Source: Omphiscola glabra (Eukaryota > Mollusca > Gastropoda > Lymnaeidae). Taken from it: a stretch of 64,000 nt of DNA. Location: assembly GCA_964017045.1 (NCBI GenBank), contig OZ024806.1, positions 21,132,922 through 21,196,921 of the forward strand, read 5' to 3'. The notes under the pieces were generated by a model. The model did not search any database. It was not told where the DNA came from and saw only the letters and a program-made list of their open reading frames with translations. The translations under genes and the position numbers were made by a program. The stretch's first letter is position 1, and each line of letters begins with the position of its first letter. Of this stretch, positions 1 through 11,776 are shown piece by piece.

Positions 1-384
1 CAATATGTTCAAGAACTATGAAGTACAGGAATGTAACGATTACAAAAATACAATATGTTGTATTAGTCATGACATGGTTGTTTTAAATGGTGAATGCATT
101 CTTCAAATTACAACAACGATTTTAACAGCTACAACAACAACAACAAAAGATACATCTACGCACCCTTTACATTTATTTCCTGACATTACACATTCAAAAA
201 CTAATGGAAATCCTGCTAATAAAATTCGAATACAAAGTTCAACTCTCTTTTTAATGGCTACATTTATGAGGATGACATTTATTTCTGAATGACCTTTGTG
301 CTGTAGTTCAAATAACATAGACATTCGCAATCAAAGATTTATTGCTTTAGCAGCTATAATATAATACATCAAAATGTACGGCTA

Positions 385-595
385 ACAATTAGTTCCATGG
401 CTTCAATGTTGTACAAAGAAGTAATGATGAACACAGTACTCTAACTTCAATGCTGTACTAATATATACGAATGACAACATAACTCTGGCTTCAATGTTGT
501 ACATATCTTTAAGGACGACCACAGTACTACGCCTTCAACGATTTAAACATTTAAAGAATTATTATAGTCCTCTGGCATCAGCGATTTACAAGTAT
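385..595. repeat. Degenerate ~45-bp tandem repeat
   Basis: About five diverged copies of a unit with the core CTTCAATGTTGTACA recur at roughly 45-bp spacing (near 398, 445, 488, 532, 576). No coding content is seen. The rest of 1-1190 is AT-rich; its short open frames show no recognisable domain or signal. Confidence 0.5.
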
Positions 596-1194
596 GTCTG
601 GTTTACCAAAGTACTTTAAACACAATAAAGCAAGACCTACTCTTTCTTTGGTTTCAATAATTTTGTTTTTAAAACTTAAAAAATCCACTCCCTTTTTTCT
701 CACTCTCCCCCTCCCCTTTCCCCACTCACTGAAAAAAAAGAAGATGCGATGTTGACACAACTCAGCTGAGACCTTTCAGGTGACAACGAAACAGACGATG
801 AAACAAGCTGGCTAGCTCAATCACGCGTGTAAACAAGAAAATAAATACACTGGATGAGATGAAAATGCAAGTGTAGAGAATTGCTTCTAAAATTAAGACC
901 TGTCCAACTCTCATTACTAGTATATTACTACAAAAAGGAAAATTTTCAACAAGATATAACGAAAAGATTTGTTTTTTAAATTTAAGAAAACGTTCTGTGG
1001 ATGTTATGATTGATAAAAAAAAAAATAGGAAAAAAAAAACATTGTTATTGTGGTATACAATGAAACAGAAAAGAGTAAACACAACGCTTTTGTATTTCAA
1101 GGAATTGTAATAGCAAATCGTGTTGTTTACGGTTGTTGATGATGTAGTTTTCCTTGCAATTTCTGTGTTACCTATCAATGCAATATCTTAGACG

Positions 1195-1500
1195 CTTAGG
1201 TCTCATGATGCGAGTCACTCAGAAGAAATGTGGGCCACAGCGCTCAGGTATTGTTGAAGATTGTGTCTCTTAGTGCAGTTATCGTCCAGGTTTGCATCAT
1301 AAAGGTGCCGTATTCTTAGAAGCTTGGGCTCAAGTGCATGTGTCTTAGAAATTTTTAACATAAAGTGCAGGTATCGTAGAAGGCTATATCACAAGTGCAG
1401 ATTTATTTTACATTTGTTTTCTAATGGCAGATAAACTTGAGATTTGAGTCACACGATGGAGGTATCGTAGAAGTTTGGTATCACAAGACTACAAAATTAC
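1195..1500. repeat. Degenerate tandem repeat, ~50 bp
   Basis: Recurrent phrases such as AAGTGCAGGTATCGTAGAAG and TCACAAGTGCAG occur at irregular 40-60-bp spacing. It looks like an old, decaying minisatellite. No gene is visible in it. Confidence 0.4.
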
Positions 1501-1966
1501 TTTTGCTTCAAAATTGCTTTAAGGTTTATTTAAGAAATGTAATATCACACATATACACATATACAGTATTATCGTATCATATTTGATCCCATTGTGTGTG
1601 CCAGGCTTAATGTTTTTTTTTCTCTTTAATTCTATTCATCGAAAAACCTTTGTCAAGGATAAAAGAGGTAAAAAGATACGAAAAGTCTTAAAAACACCAA
1701 CCACAAATAATTGTTTAAAATTCAGATAGAACCCAGTTTAAAAAAAAAATTAAAAAATTCGAATGTTAAAGCTCCTTATATGCCTACCATCAGCAAAAGC
1801 TGGAGAATGATACAAATGCACGCCTGTTTCCCCTTCTGGTATTATTGTTGCTAGTCTCCTGGCCAGAAAACAAAAACCTAGCAGTAGGTGTTATGAAGAC
1901 ATACCATATAGACATGCACCATCTACAAAAATGTATATGATGTCTTCTCCCTACGATGCAATGTAG

Positions 1967-2101
1967 CCAAAAGTATGTGGAGAAGGAGAGTATGTGGATT
2001 GGTTTAAATGCAAACCTGGTAAGGATGGAACATCTATGACACGAAGAATGACAGAAGGAAAGCAGTATCCACAGTGTTTTAGGCGTTACGAACCAAAGAT
2101 G
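1967..2101 (+). CDS. Candidate internal exon of an unrecognised cysteine-rich protein
   Basis: A 135-bp block is open in one frame for exactly 45 codons, starting right after an AG at 1965-1966 and ending at a strong donor (G|GTAAGT at 2101-2107). The other two forward frames are closed. The translation is polar and cysteine-containing (VCGEGEYVDWFKC near its start, YPQCFRRYEPKM at its end), with Cys at positions 4, 15 and 37, Trp at 12 and many basic residues, as in secreted disulfide-rich proteins. The acceptor has a moderate pyrimidine tract (TGTCTTCTCCCTAC, 1940-1953). The same frame stays open further upstream, to a better acceptor at 1853 (long pyrimidine-rich stretch 1822-1850), interrupted only by a TAG at 1964-1966. 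So this is either a short exon using the 1966 acceptor, or a 248-bp exon with a premature stop (pseudogene or sequence error). I do not recognise the family. Partner exons were not found within the window; they may lie to the left of it or be too short to see. Confidence 0.45.
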
Positions 2102-2621
2102 GTAAGTTAGTGTCTATACAAAATCAAATTAAACATTTAAATGTAAACATGTGATATTTAGTCTTCATTTTTTGCATTTGGGAATTCTAAGTTGAAAGTA
2201 AAAAAAAAAAATATTATTTCTAAATTTTCACTGGACGTTGATATCATGAAAATACCAACACCAGGGTCAAAGTTCAAATTTTTTGTCGTTACCTTTACGG
2301 TTCTGATAAATTCTTCATAGTCTTAAATGGCTATTAAGTTAAAATTTAATCCTTTCCTTCGCAACTGTGTGTAATACACCAGGAGACAGGCTTCGATTGC
2401 TGATATCTCGAGTCTCCTTTCAATAAGCTTTCTCATACTCTACCTAATCCACCTTGGTGGATGCTGTTACGGCCTTCTTCATTTTGTCAAGCACTTCTTT
2501 TTAAAAATGTTACGGTCTTCTTTATTTAGTCTTTACCAATGTTTACGAATGTAACATGCTTCACCAGTAGAAGCATTTACAGTGATAACTGTATACTAAA
2601 GTAGGCTTGTCTCACATGGGC
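2102..2621. other. Non-coding stretch downstream of the candidate exon
   Basis: After the donor the sequence is AT-rich, then moderately mixed at 2340-2600. I see no exon, RNA gene or clear element in it. Confidence 0.4.
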
Positions 2622-2629
2622 CACAAAAT

Positions 2630-2820
2630 CAGTGGCGTAGCGACCTTAACTCGCGCCCGGGGCACAATACCTTTTTAGCGCCCGCCAATACCTTTTTAGC
2701 GCCCCCCCTATTCGAAAACCATACAATATTATAGTAAAATATACCATTTTGCGCCCCTTTGTGAGTAGCGTCCGGGGCATGATGCCCCCCTTGCCCCCCC
2801 CCCCTCTCACAACGCCACTG
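2630..2820. mobile_element. hAT-type MITE with 8-bp target site duplication
   Basis: The element starts CAGTGGCGTAGC and ends ACAACGCCACTG, so the ends form terminal inverted repeats (CAGTGGCGT). It is flanked on both sides by CACAAAAT (2622-2629 and 2821-2828), a perfect 8-bp duplication typical of the hAT superfamily. The interior (191 bp in all) contains inverted GC-rich pieces (GCCCGGGGCA / TGCCCCGGACGC when read from both ends) and no coding capacity, so it is non-autonomous. Confidence 0.8.
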
Positions 2821-2889
2821 CACAAAATGGAGCCAACAACATGGTCCAATGAAGATTACAAAAACAGTTTTTTTTTTCATTTCCAAACG

Positions 2890-3180
2890 TTCAAGGAAGA
2901 TAACAATAGCAGTCAGCTCTGTTGTCGACTTCCCCCACTACCCTCGACTTTAACGATCTCATCTAACTCCGTTAACGACTCTCGGCTCATCTCTCGGCTA
3001 GCTAACGCAGTGCCCTTTGACATCACAACACAAACACCCAGAATACACTAAATTTCAGCGCCACGAACCAACTTCACGCTCTGACCTCACGATCAACAAC
3101 TCATACAAACACTCTACGGTCAACAACTCCCCCTTCCAAACACTCACAAGAATCAAGATCACAACAGATGCAACAGTAAA
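2890..3180. other. C-rich unclassified stretch
   Basis: A strand-asymmetric C/A-rich segment with phrases like CACAACACAAACACCC and TCAACAACTC. Composition resembles 13250-13390. It may be part of an old retroelement, but no LTR ends or coding motifs could be fixed. Confidence 0.25.
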
Positions 3181-3399
3181 ATGCATGCGAAAGTGACATA
3201 ATTTTTTATTTATTTTAACAATTAACAATTTTAAATAAGAAAAAAAACGTTTGAATTTATGAAATTATATGTATATATATATATTTTTTAAAAAGTACGA
3301 TATAATAAATATCAAAAGTAATTACATATTGATTGAGCATAATAATAATTAATTTTAAAATAGAAATATTACTTTGTAATCAGTGTTAGACACATGAAG

Positions 3400-3560
3400 T
3401 GGAAAGCGCGGGAACGACGTTCCTGTACTTATTCAAATCTTTTCCTTTTTATATAGTTATTTAAAGTGCATCTCCGTTGTAATTCAACACTTTTTGTTTT
3501 ACATATATTAGCCCCTTGTGTTTCTTGCTGAGCGCTGAAATATTTATTTTACAATGTTTG
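3400..3560. repeat. Dispersed repeat, related to 28640-28790
   Basis: Both segments carry GGAACGACGTTCCT, followed at similar distance by a CCCCTTGT..T and a GA(C/G)..TGA(A/G)AAATATTT motif. The similarity in order and spacing suggests two diverged copies of one interspersed repeat. Confidence 0.4.
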
Positions 3561-3734
3561 ATTACAGTCAAGGTAAATCTACAAATAGCAAGTGACATAA
3601 CTAAGAAGACAAAATATGTTTTAAATAATTTTTCATTATTTGTTGTTTTTTTTTAAACTAGGTGATTAGATTTAAATCAAATATTTATCTAGTTCACCCA
3701 TTGTAGTTAGGGTGGGGCGGTGTCAAACATTTTT

Positions 3735-3960
3735 GTTATTTTCTACTTTACTATAAATATGTACATTTTTACGTGGATGACAATATCTTTATATCCAATG
3801 ATTTTAAAGTTGTGAAAAATAGATGTTATATTCTCATTTTACAAATGAACATTTTGTTTAAAAATTAAGAAAATCAATGACGTTCAGAAAACGTGGGCAC
3901 ACTTACATACTTATACGCCTGAATATCAAAACCCGATCATTTAACACACGACAAAAATTA
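3735..3960. repeat. Dispersed repeat, related to 21480-21700
   Basis: Shared colinear phrases include GGATGACAATATCTTT, ATATTCTCATTTTACA, TATGAACAT/AATGAACAT, TTAAGAAAATCAATGA and AAAACCC. A shorter match near 63740-63790 (CAAAACCCAATAATTTCAC) may be a third copy. No coding potential is visible. Confidence 0.5.
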
Positions 3961-6410
3961 ATTCTGAAAAATTGAGTTGTGTTTTCTTGAAAAATATATA
4001 TATATTTTTGTTTTTACTTTGCGAAAATTAAATTGGGTGTATATTGTTATGCGATTAAGGACTTTTCTGTAGAATATGACAGCCAAATCTATTACAGACG
4101 GGAAAATTGATTAAAAGTTTCATATTTAGATAAAAGAATTTTTGTTTTTAGATTTTATAATAATGCATTAGAAGACAAAGACAAACAGTTGGTTTAAATT
4201 TTAAATGAAGATTTCAGTATAAACGATTTCGTTAACCAAATTTATTTAAAATGGTATAAATCGTTTGGTTTTTTTTTTTTTTTGGTTGTAAATTTAAGCT
4301 TACGTTTTCACAATTTTTTTAGTAATAAAATAGTTAAAGGCACGAAAAGTGGTAAGGACGGCCCCTACATTTAACAATTTAAAAAAAACACTTGACATCT
4401 TAAGTATTTCTCTAGCGTATAAATCAACCGCTAATGAACTTTTTTAGTGATAATAAGGATTTAATTGGTGAGCATTTAGAATTAGTTTTTAAGGTCTCGT
4501 TTACAAAAAAAGTATTGTAGTTTAGGGGCTCGAAATGGGTTAGGGTAGGTGTATAATATAAAGCAGGAAAGTACTTCTTACAACTTTAAATGTTGTTAGA
4601 AACTTAAACATCATTACATAGAAACTTATTTTTAAAATAAGGAATTGTTATTAGTTTTCGCAATTGCAGGTAGAAATGTTGGCAACGTGCCTATCGTTAT
4701 TATCTCTATGACATCGGGGGGGGGGGGGGGATATGTTCTAGTATTTTCATAAATGAATATAGACTTTTGTATAAGACTTTCCTTGTTTTATACATGAAGT
4801 AGTTTTTGGGCTGCAATATTTTGATATTCCTTATCATAATATTTTTTTATCTCTTCTGTGTGCACACGAGTTTTGTGTCTTATTAGCAATGGTGTCATTC
4901 CGAACGTTTTTAAAGAGGGTCTCAAGACGTTCTAATGTAGTCCTTCGTCTACCAATTCAGCTTGTTTGTTTTATAATTTAGATAAGGAAAAACATCGAAT
5001 AGTTTTATGATCTGTAGATAAAAAACTGGCTTCTAGTGCCAGAAGAGTGCTTGATTTTCTCAAAATATTCCGCACCACCTTACTTTAATACATAATTAAT
5101 AATTCAATTTTTAAAAAAAACAACACCAATAAAAATAAACAAATAATTAGTGATGTCGTAAAGTTTTGTCGGTATGGTGCTAATTGCACAATTGTTGTCA
5201 TGTTTGGCAAACTGATATAAAGGAATTTATTTTTATTTAAATTAAAAAGAATAAATATTTAAACACAAATATTTAAAAATTATATTTACATCGAGGGTGT
5301 CTTCTTCAACTTTCGCTACTGTTCCTTGAAGAGCTGTACTTAGTTTATGCCAATGAGTCTGAGTGACATCATCCAAATTTTTCCCCTACTTCAAATGACT
5401 TACAATAGTCTTGACCAGTTTGTTAAACACCCTATTTCCTACCACCCGATAATTATGTACCTAAGAAGGTTAATTTTTTATCAAATTCATTCTGAGGCGT
5501 ATCTTGTGCTGCCTTGGGCAAAATTAATTTATCGTATTAATCCTCCTACCCCAAACAGAATTTTAAAAAAAATAGAATCATCCACGGGATTGTAACCCGT
5601 TACGAACGCAAAAAATTTTTTTGATTTTGCATTTTAAATGTTTTGTTCTTATTTGGATGGGTGATAAGTGCAATAGTGAATGCTATTTAGCTTTGTACTT
5701 TCGCTGTACTGATTGAATTAAACGACATTTTCTTATTAATAGTGAATGCTATTTGGCTTTGTACTTTCGCTGTACTGATTGAATTAAACGACATTTTCTT
5801 ATTAAAAGTATATTTAAAGGTACAGTTTGTATTACTTTATAAATTTAATAAACATAAATTTTTGCCATGTATAAAAAGTAAAAAGTTATTAAAAGTTAAA
5901 TATACAAAGCTAATTTTGTTTGATTTTTTAACAATTTGAAAGCAATCCATTCAATTAATTTTACTTTTAAGAAGGGGAAAATACATTATCAGTTCTTTCA
6001 CGAGCAATCCTTAAATAAAAGAAACTTAGATCCTTGGATCAAACAGGCTATTGCGCTATGACTTCATTTATTGAGATCAAAATAATTTTATTTTTATTTT
6101 TCAATACTAACAATTCACTAAAAACGCAATGTAAATAAAATTTGAATGTGATTACTATGTAATTCTTAGATCATAATGTTTTGATAAGATGTTTATGTAA
6201 TACTTCAAAAAAATTCTTAGGATAGTTCCTTAAATCTATTTGTAATTAATAATAATAATACATCAAATATGTTACTAAAATTGAAGCGAATATATAATAT
6301 ATTTTAACTTTATTCCTTTTCTGTAACATAATAGGAAATAACTATGCTTGTTTTTAAGAATACGAACGTATTTAAATCTTCTAGTTTCTTTGGCGTTAAG
6401 GTCAGCCTAT
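3961..6410. other. AT-rich intergenic DNA
   Basis: Mostly low-complexity AT sequence with homopolymer runs (G tract near 4716-4731). A near-identical duplication of about 64 bp (around GTGAATGCTATTTAGCTTTG) occurs at 5676 and again at 5740. The open frame at 5347-5595 has no recognisable features. No gene is supported. Confidence 0.5.
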
Positions 6411-6416
6411 CTCATT

Positions 6417-6418
<2 letters not shown>

Positions 6419-6472
<54 letters not shown>
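6419..6472. repeat. (TA)n microsatellite
   Basis: Almost uninterrupted TA dinucleotides over about 54 bp. Confidence 0.9.
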
Positions 6473-6548
6473 GATCTCTACAAACACAAGGAGACTTTTA
6501 AACCAACGTCACATGGCACAAGAATTTCTCATAAGATTATTTGCTTAT

Positions 6549-6711
6549 AGAGGTCTATGAGATCTATGAGGTCTATGAGGTCTATGAAGTCTATGAGGTC
6601 TATGAGGTCTATGAGGTCTATGAGGTCTATGAGGTCTATGAGGTCTATGAGGTCTATGAGGTCTATGAGGTCTATGAGGTCTATGAGGTCTATGAGGTCT
6701 CTGAGGTCTAT
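6549..6711. repeat. 9-bp tandem repeat (GAGGTCTAT)n
   Basis: About 18 copies of GAGGTCTAT with rare substitutions. Because 9 is a multiple of 3 and the unit lacks stops, it yields Glu-Val-Tyr and Met-Arg-Ser repeats in two frames. There is no start context, signal peptide or flanking coding sequence, so I treat these as artefacts. Confidence 0.9.
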
Positions 6712-6784
6712 GTCAGATTGTGTAACGTCTTATAAACAACAACAGTTAAACAAATACACTTTTTTACGCTTTAAAAATTACTGA

Positions 6785-8130
6785 AGTGAGTAGGGGTGTG
6801 AAGGCATAGACAAAAATGGTGTGTCGTCTTGAGAGGATTAAATGGGTGGGTTTGAACGTAATGGTATATGGTTGCTCAGGTGGTGTTATTAAGAGTATCT
6901 TTATTTAAAATACAGATTAACACTACCTGTACGAGTTAGTAGCAATGATAGAGTACGTAGACGCCATTTCTTATCTCCCCCTGTTAGAGTGAGTTCGAAT
7001 CTAAAAATAAGCATTGCTTTGCCAAAACGAGTGTGAAGAAGATAAATCCCAGAACTGCTTACTCGAATGTACTTTCAAGGATTATGAGGTTATGAAAAGA
7101 GACACTGGTGAATAAATACAGCAAATTAGAAATTGAAAGAACAAAAGTCTATATACATATTGTTTTAACGGAGAAAATAAGGATATTTTTAATTTTAAAA
7201 AAACCTTGTGCTTAAATGCATTTTATATTATTTTCACCACACGCAATTGTATTTCTCGTTATTTCATATATACATTTTTTTTCGATTTCTGGTTTACCTG
7301 ATGCGCTGCGTGTAATAACTCACTTTCCTTTTAAATTATTCGGATTTTTAGGAAACAATGTGAACATTGTAAAAAGTGCATCATTTCTTTCTTCCCGACC
7401 CGCAACACAGGTGCAGTTTTAGATTTTAATTGTTTTTATACTTTCAAACCAATATGTAAAAAAAAAATTGACTAATTCATAAGGCCAGTTGTGGATCCCA
7501 GAGATAAAATATCAGAAGAGATCAAACATACGCTTTTTTCATATTTTTATCTATTGTGTCTCCAGACGAAGACGTTCAGTGGAAACATTCGTCTGTTGTG
7601 TGTATTTTAAGCCAAATGTAACAGTATTGAGATTCACGAAACGTGTGCGTACAGCTGTATGTTCGTCGGTCAGCGGTACATAACTAAAGCCTTAAGATGT
7701 TCCAAGAAGCTGTTACACAACCCTTAAAACAACGGTGTTTGTATAAATACTTTACACTCAACGTTTATTGTTCACATTTCCTCCAGCTTCCACTTAAAAC
7801 AGACACAAAACATTTTTAAGGTAAAGTGTTGAACATTTGAAAGAATGTGTCGTCACCAGTAACGAGCCGATTTGTCAAGTTTCAGCTTGAGAGGATGACA
7901 GCAAGTGAATAAATAGGCTGTCCAAGATTTTTTCCACAACCCCAGAAAAAGACACAATAATCAAGCGAAGCTAATATAAAGGATGTAACAATCATTTGTC
8001 ACAAAGCATTATGAAATACAAAAATATCAGCATCGTTTTTAGCACAGAAGGTCAGGATTAAGTAAATAATGTGGAGCATGTAAAGGTGATCCCTCTGTTT
8101 GGAAGATTGCTCTTATCTATTTTCATATTA
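6785..8130. other. Unassigned AT-rich DNA
   Basis: No gene, RNA or element could be supported. A B-box-like GAGTTCGAATCT at about 6991 lacks a matching tRNA or SINE structure. Confidence 0.4.
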
Positions 8131-8164
8131 TTTTGTGCGTTAATTATATACTATCTCTAACCTA

Positions 8165-8510
8165 TGTCAATCATCGACCCCAATTTTATGCCAACAATCC
8201 AAACATTAAATCATCTTTATTTTTAATTATGTACATTTTATTGAAAAAAACGGGTTCTCCGAAAATTTCCATAGGCTTCAAAATTCACGAAAGCTTTCCA
8301 GCAACCTTCGGCATACCAGTCACTTTATCCACTTAAAGAACCACTTGTGTATATGATTCAGCTGTTGCTTTCTCATGAAAGATTACGTGTTGTTTCGGGG
8401 GTCAATGTTTGGTGACATTTCCTAATTTGTGGTATAACTGGTGTTTAACCAAAGTTCTTCGTTTCCTGGTCAGCCTTCAATATAATTATCTTTCTAATAA
8501 ATGAAAATCT
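8165..8510. repeat. Dispersed repeat family, copy 1
   Basis: Colinear with 12780-13070: both have ATGCCAA.AATCCAAAC, then a GCCAG/CCAGT..CC.CTT..AGAACCA region, then GAT(T/A)CAGCTGT.GCTTTCTCA, GTTTCGGGG.TCAA and CAAAG.TCTTCGTTTC. A third, shorter copy is at 25370-25450. Length and order conservation indicate a transposon-derived interspersed repeat of about 300 bp. Confidence 0.6.
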
Positions 8511-8720
8511 TGTAATACTCGGCTTTGCCCGGTATTGCATTTGGAACACACAAAAAACAAGTTTCTACCGCCATTTCCGCTTACCAAATAGCATCCCTCC
8601 CCCTTTTGGATTCCGATGCCGATGAAATCCTCGATGCCATTGAGATCCCGATACCGATGGGTTCCCGATCCCTTCAGTTTCCCGAATTTACATGCACAGC
8701 GAATAGTGTTAATGTTTGAG
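8506..8720. repeat. Hairpin-containing segment, possibly Helitron-related
   Basis: AATACTCGGCTTTGCCCGGTATT (split as AATACTCGG ... CCCGGTATT) forms an imperfect hairpin like those near Helitron 3' ends, but no CTRR follows at the right distance. The downstream open frame (8525-8719) has no known domain. Confidence 0.25.
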
Positions 8721-10280
8721 GGCTTTTAGGCAGTGCTAAATTAATAGCATTTGGTATGGTATTGTACCGAGGCACTGTTTACGTGAAAACAAAAAGGAAA
8801 ATTAAAGTGCTTTTCAATGTGTTTATTTTTGGTAAATGCTTGTGAATCACACAAATACACATGTTAGAGAAAGTACAGAAAAAGGAAAACTTTTATTACA
8901 AGCCCTTGAAATTCTCTATTAATCTATTTTACTTTTGTTTCACGTGAATCGTTTCGATTTATATACATAGTTTACAAAATCTGCGGGATAAAAGGCGATA
9001 GTAAATTAGACTATTAATATAGTTCAAGGGAATGAAAAAAAGTGAGCGGTTACGATTCTTGTGGGTCGGGGAAACAGCTAATTTGGATTCTTATAAAATG
9101 CTTTACTTGTGTGCATGTTTTGCCAAGGAACTTTAATAGTTGGGAAGTGCATACATTTCCACTGTTATTATTTCACGGGTTATAGCTAGTTAAGATAATA
9201 CTTTAAACAATTAATGCACACAATTTGATGTATGTACACGTATTTTTTAACTTATATGTTCAGCTTTTGCGACTAATTAATTAATAGTGCGTACAATATA
9301 ATTTTGTAATGCTATGTATGTAAAATATTTGACAGTAGTTTCACGATTACTGTATATCATTTTATTTCCCGTTATCTGATGTAGAGTTCCCCATACATTT
9401 TATTTCATGGTCAGGTTATTTTATACATCGACTTCGTTACTAACTATTAATTGTACAGCTTACTCTGGCCTTCGGGCACAATTTGTTTAAAAAACACTTT
9501 AAATACAACTTGAAGTCTATATATCTTAATTCTAAGTGTTAACTCTTACAAAAAGTAAATAATTTAAACAGAAGCCTGATATATAATGTACTATTAAGAA
9601 ATTTGTGCTGTTTACCTTATAAAAAGTAACAGAAACTTTAGGTTTGGAGAATAGGACGATCATTTTATTCAGAGAAACCAAACTATCAATCAATGTCTCT
9701 ATTTTGTCCACAACCAGTTTACTTACATAGCGGGGCAATTTGCTTTCTTATTCTCATCCTTGTCCTAACGGGAGCAGCATTAAAAAAAAAAAAAAGGAAA
9801 CGCAATCGTCAGTTGGTTAATTTTACTTCAGCGTATTCCTGGACATTAACGGAGTCAGAAAAGGCTGCATTCGACAGAGCAGGTGTTTCACAACAGAGTG
9901 AATCCATTTCCTCAACTCTTTATCAAAACTTCCAATTGGTCGGCACTTGAATTGACTTATTCGAATAAAAAAATGCCTCACCTCTGAGCTCGCCATGTAA
10001 ACATACGAGCTTTTACATAATTAAAACAATTTTACATTAGAAACAAAAACCTAAAAAAAAACAACAACACGCTTTTTGCTTCTCACCAGTTAATGTCGGA
10101 ATGATTTGGGTTGGGGTGCAGGCGTGTAAAACAAATTCAATTCTGCACGATATATTTGTGTGTCCAGATAGCATAGTTGCGAGTGTTCAGATTGAATATC
10201 TAGACCACTAAGACGATTAATTTCGTGTTTCGTTAGACTACAAACAATATTGTAAACATAAAATAAAAATAAGACCGCAT
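8721..10280. other. AT-rich DNA with no supported gene
   Basis: The frame at 9693-9950 starts with a hydrophobic stretch and a lysine/arginine run encoded over a poly-A tract. I see no splice sites or homologous family, so it is not called. The rest shows no structure I can name. Confidence 0.4.
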
Positions 10281-10284
10281 TGCA

Positions 10285-10617
10285 TAGACAACGACGAGGC
10301 CATGACAGGCATTTCCGGCTCATACTAGCGAGAAGCCAGTATAGGAACTTCTCATTCATACCAAAGACAATCAGGGACTGGAACAAGCTTCCAAAAGGAA
10401 CAGTTGAGGCGACAACACTTGACTCATTTGCGTCTATTGCCTCAGGCCTTCCAACCCCTAGTGCATGATACCCTCAAACAGTTACTCTTGTAACCAGTGA
10501 AATATCCTCATCAATACCAGGCACAGAGACATTGCAAATCCCATCTACATTCACAGGAGCCATAATGATCAATAAATTGATCGTGGGCCCTTAATATATA
10601 GAAGAAGAAGAAGAAGG
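10285..10617 (+). mobile_element. LINE 3' end (C-terminus of ORF2, 5'-truncated)
   Basis: The + strand frame at 10280-10468 reads RQRRGHDRHFRL and then FSFIPKTIRDWNKLP, followed by a DSF motif. This is the well-known C-terminal tail of reverse transcriptase ORFs of CR1/Jockey-type non-LTR retrotransposons (F-x-P-R/K-T-I-x-x-W-N-x-L-P). A stop at 10466-10468, a short 3' UTR (GATCGTGGGCCCTTAATATA) and a (GAA)n tail complete the 3' end. No reverse transcriptase catalytic motifs remain upstream, so the copy is dead. A second copy of the same 3' UTR lies at 54101-54210 in reverse. Confidence 0.85.
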
Positions 10618-10624
10618 GTTTTCG

Positions 10625-10800
10625 GGAATTATTTTAATGACCCCGGTATTACTGCATTCGAGGCCGTGGACTGGGTCAAGCCTCAGTATTGGTCAACGCT
10701 TCTCATATGTAATGGAAAAAAAAGGGAATCTTAAATAATAATCACATGACCCATTTTAGTCACGTGTGTGTTAACATTTGAATGAAGAAAGCATGTTAAA
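10625..10800. repeat. Dispersed repeat, related to 14160-14310
   Basis: The two share TTTTCG.GA..TTATTTT, then CT(C/T)ATATGTAATGGAAAAA / CTCTTATGTAATGGAAAAA, then TCTTAAATAATAATCACAT. Same order and spacing, so they are copies of one element. Confidence 0.6.
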
Positions 10801-10879
10801 AAAACACAGTGTTTTGCAAGAAACTATCAATAAATTTCATTTGTAAATTATTCATTAAACTAGCGTTTCATGATGAAAT

Positions 10880-11260
10880 TTTAGTAACCCGGGTTGAATT
10901 TTTTTTAAGTGCAGGTCCGTATTTTTATTTTAAAATACCCAATGGGTTCAAGTGTTACAAAAAAGTGTTAGCTTCTCATTTTCTATAATAGATGCCGGAC
11001 TTTAAACCATAGGCCTATTGATAGTGCTTCAACACACTTTGCTGGCCTTTAAAGCTTAGTCATACAGACATTCCTACATTATACCATTGTCTATTTATTC
11101 AGAAATATAATAAATGCTATTTTTTTAACTGAGTTTACACGTCGGCATGGCAGCTTATATTTCACCCAGTACTATTAATATAAAACTTGTGGCGTTGTCG
11201 CAGGGTGGCTTCGAAAAAGGAAGCAAGGCCCACCAGATATATGTTAAGAGAGGATAATGT
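10880..11260. repeat. Dispersed repeat with a single internal unit; relative of 38580-39400
   Basis: Colinear with the start (CCGGGT..., GGGTTCAAGTGTT, TTTTCTATAAT) and end (CTTCGAAAAAGGAAGCA, ATATATGTTAAGAGA) of the element at 38580-39400. Between these it has one diverged copy of the roughly 92-bp unit that is amplified about six times at 38700-39260. Confidence 0.55.
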
Positions 11261-11629
11261 TAATTTAAAGAAATTAAAAGATCAACACATATAATTTGCT
11301 CAGCACATCAGTTATTTTGAAATGAAACACAATTTTAAAACTGTTTTTATTTTTTCCAAAACAGAATATGTATTTCAGGTTTGACAGTTAAGCATAAAAT
11401 TTTTGTCAAATTGAGTAGCCTCAATTATGATAGTAGTTTAATAACATATTTTAAAGTGGCTTATCAGCAGTGCTTTCCTTAAAAACAACAAGTGCTTGGG
11501 GATTTGTTTTTGAAATAACTATAAAAAAAAAAAAAAGAAGAAATCAATAAGTAAGTGGCATCACAAAGACGGCACAAAACTCCGATCAAATATCCAAATT
11601 ATTTTTTTTCAGTCTTCAGATAGCCAACT

Positions 11630-11671
11630 AAATGGAAAGCGCCATCTAAGCGGTTTTAAAAAATCTGTTAT

Positions 11672-11725
<54 letters not shown>

Positions 11726-11776
11726 TTCATAACATATTTTTTTTGGTTAAAACCGCTTAGATGGCGCTTTCCATTT
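11630..11776. repeat. Perfect inverted repeat (29-bp arms) around a poly-A loop
   Basis: The left arm (11630-11658; core GGAAAGCGCCATCTAAGCGG) is the exact reverse complement of the right arm (11748-11776). The loop is dominated by 44 uninterrupted A residues (11678-11721), flanked on both sides by AAATCTGTT. The arms contain AGATGGCGCT, which resembles the invertebrate CTCF core motif in divergent copies. Confidence 0.85.

Noticed and set aside
6541..6735. Glu-Val-Tyr repeat protein
   Set aside because: 9-bp simple repeat; no start context or flanking exon.
6980..7005. tRNA T-arm (GAGTTCGAATCT)
   Set aside because: No complementary T stem and no acceptor or anticodon stems around it.
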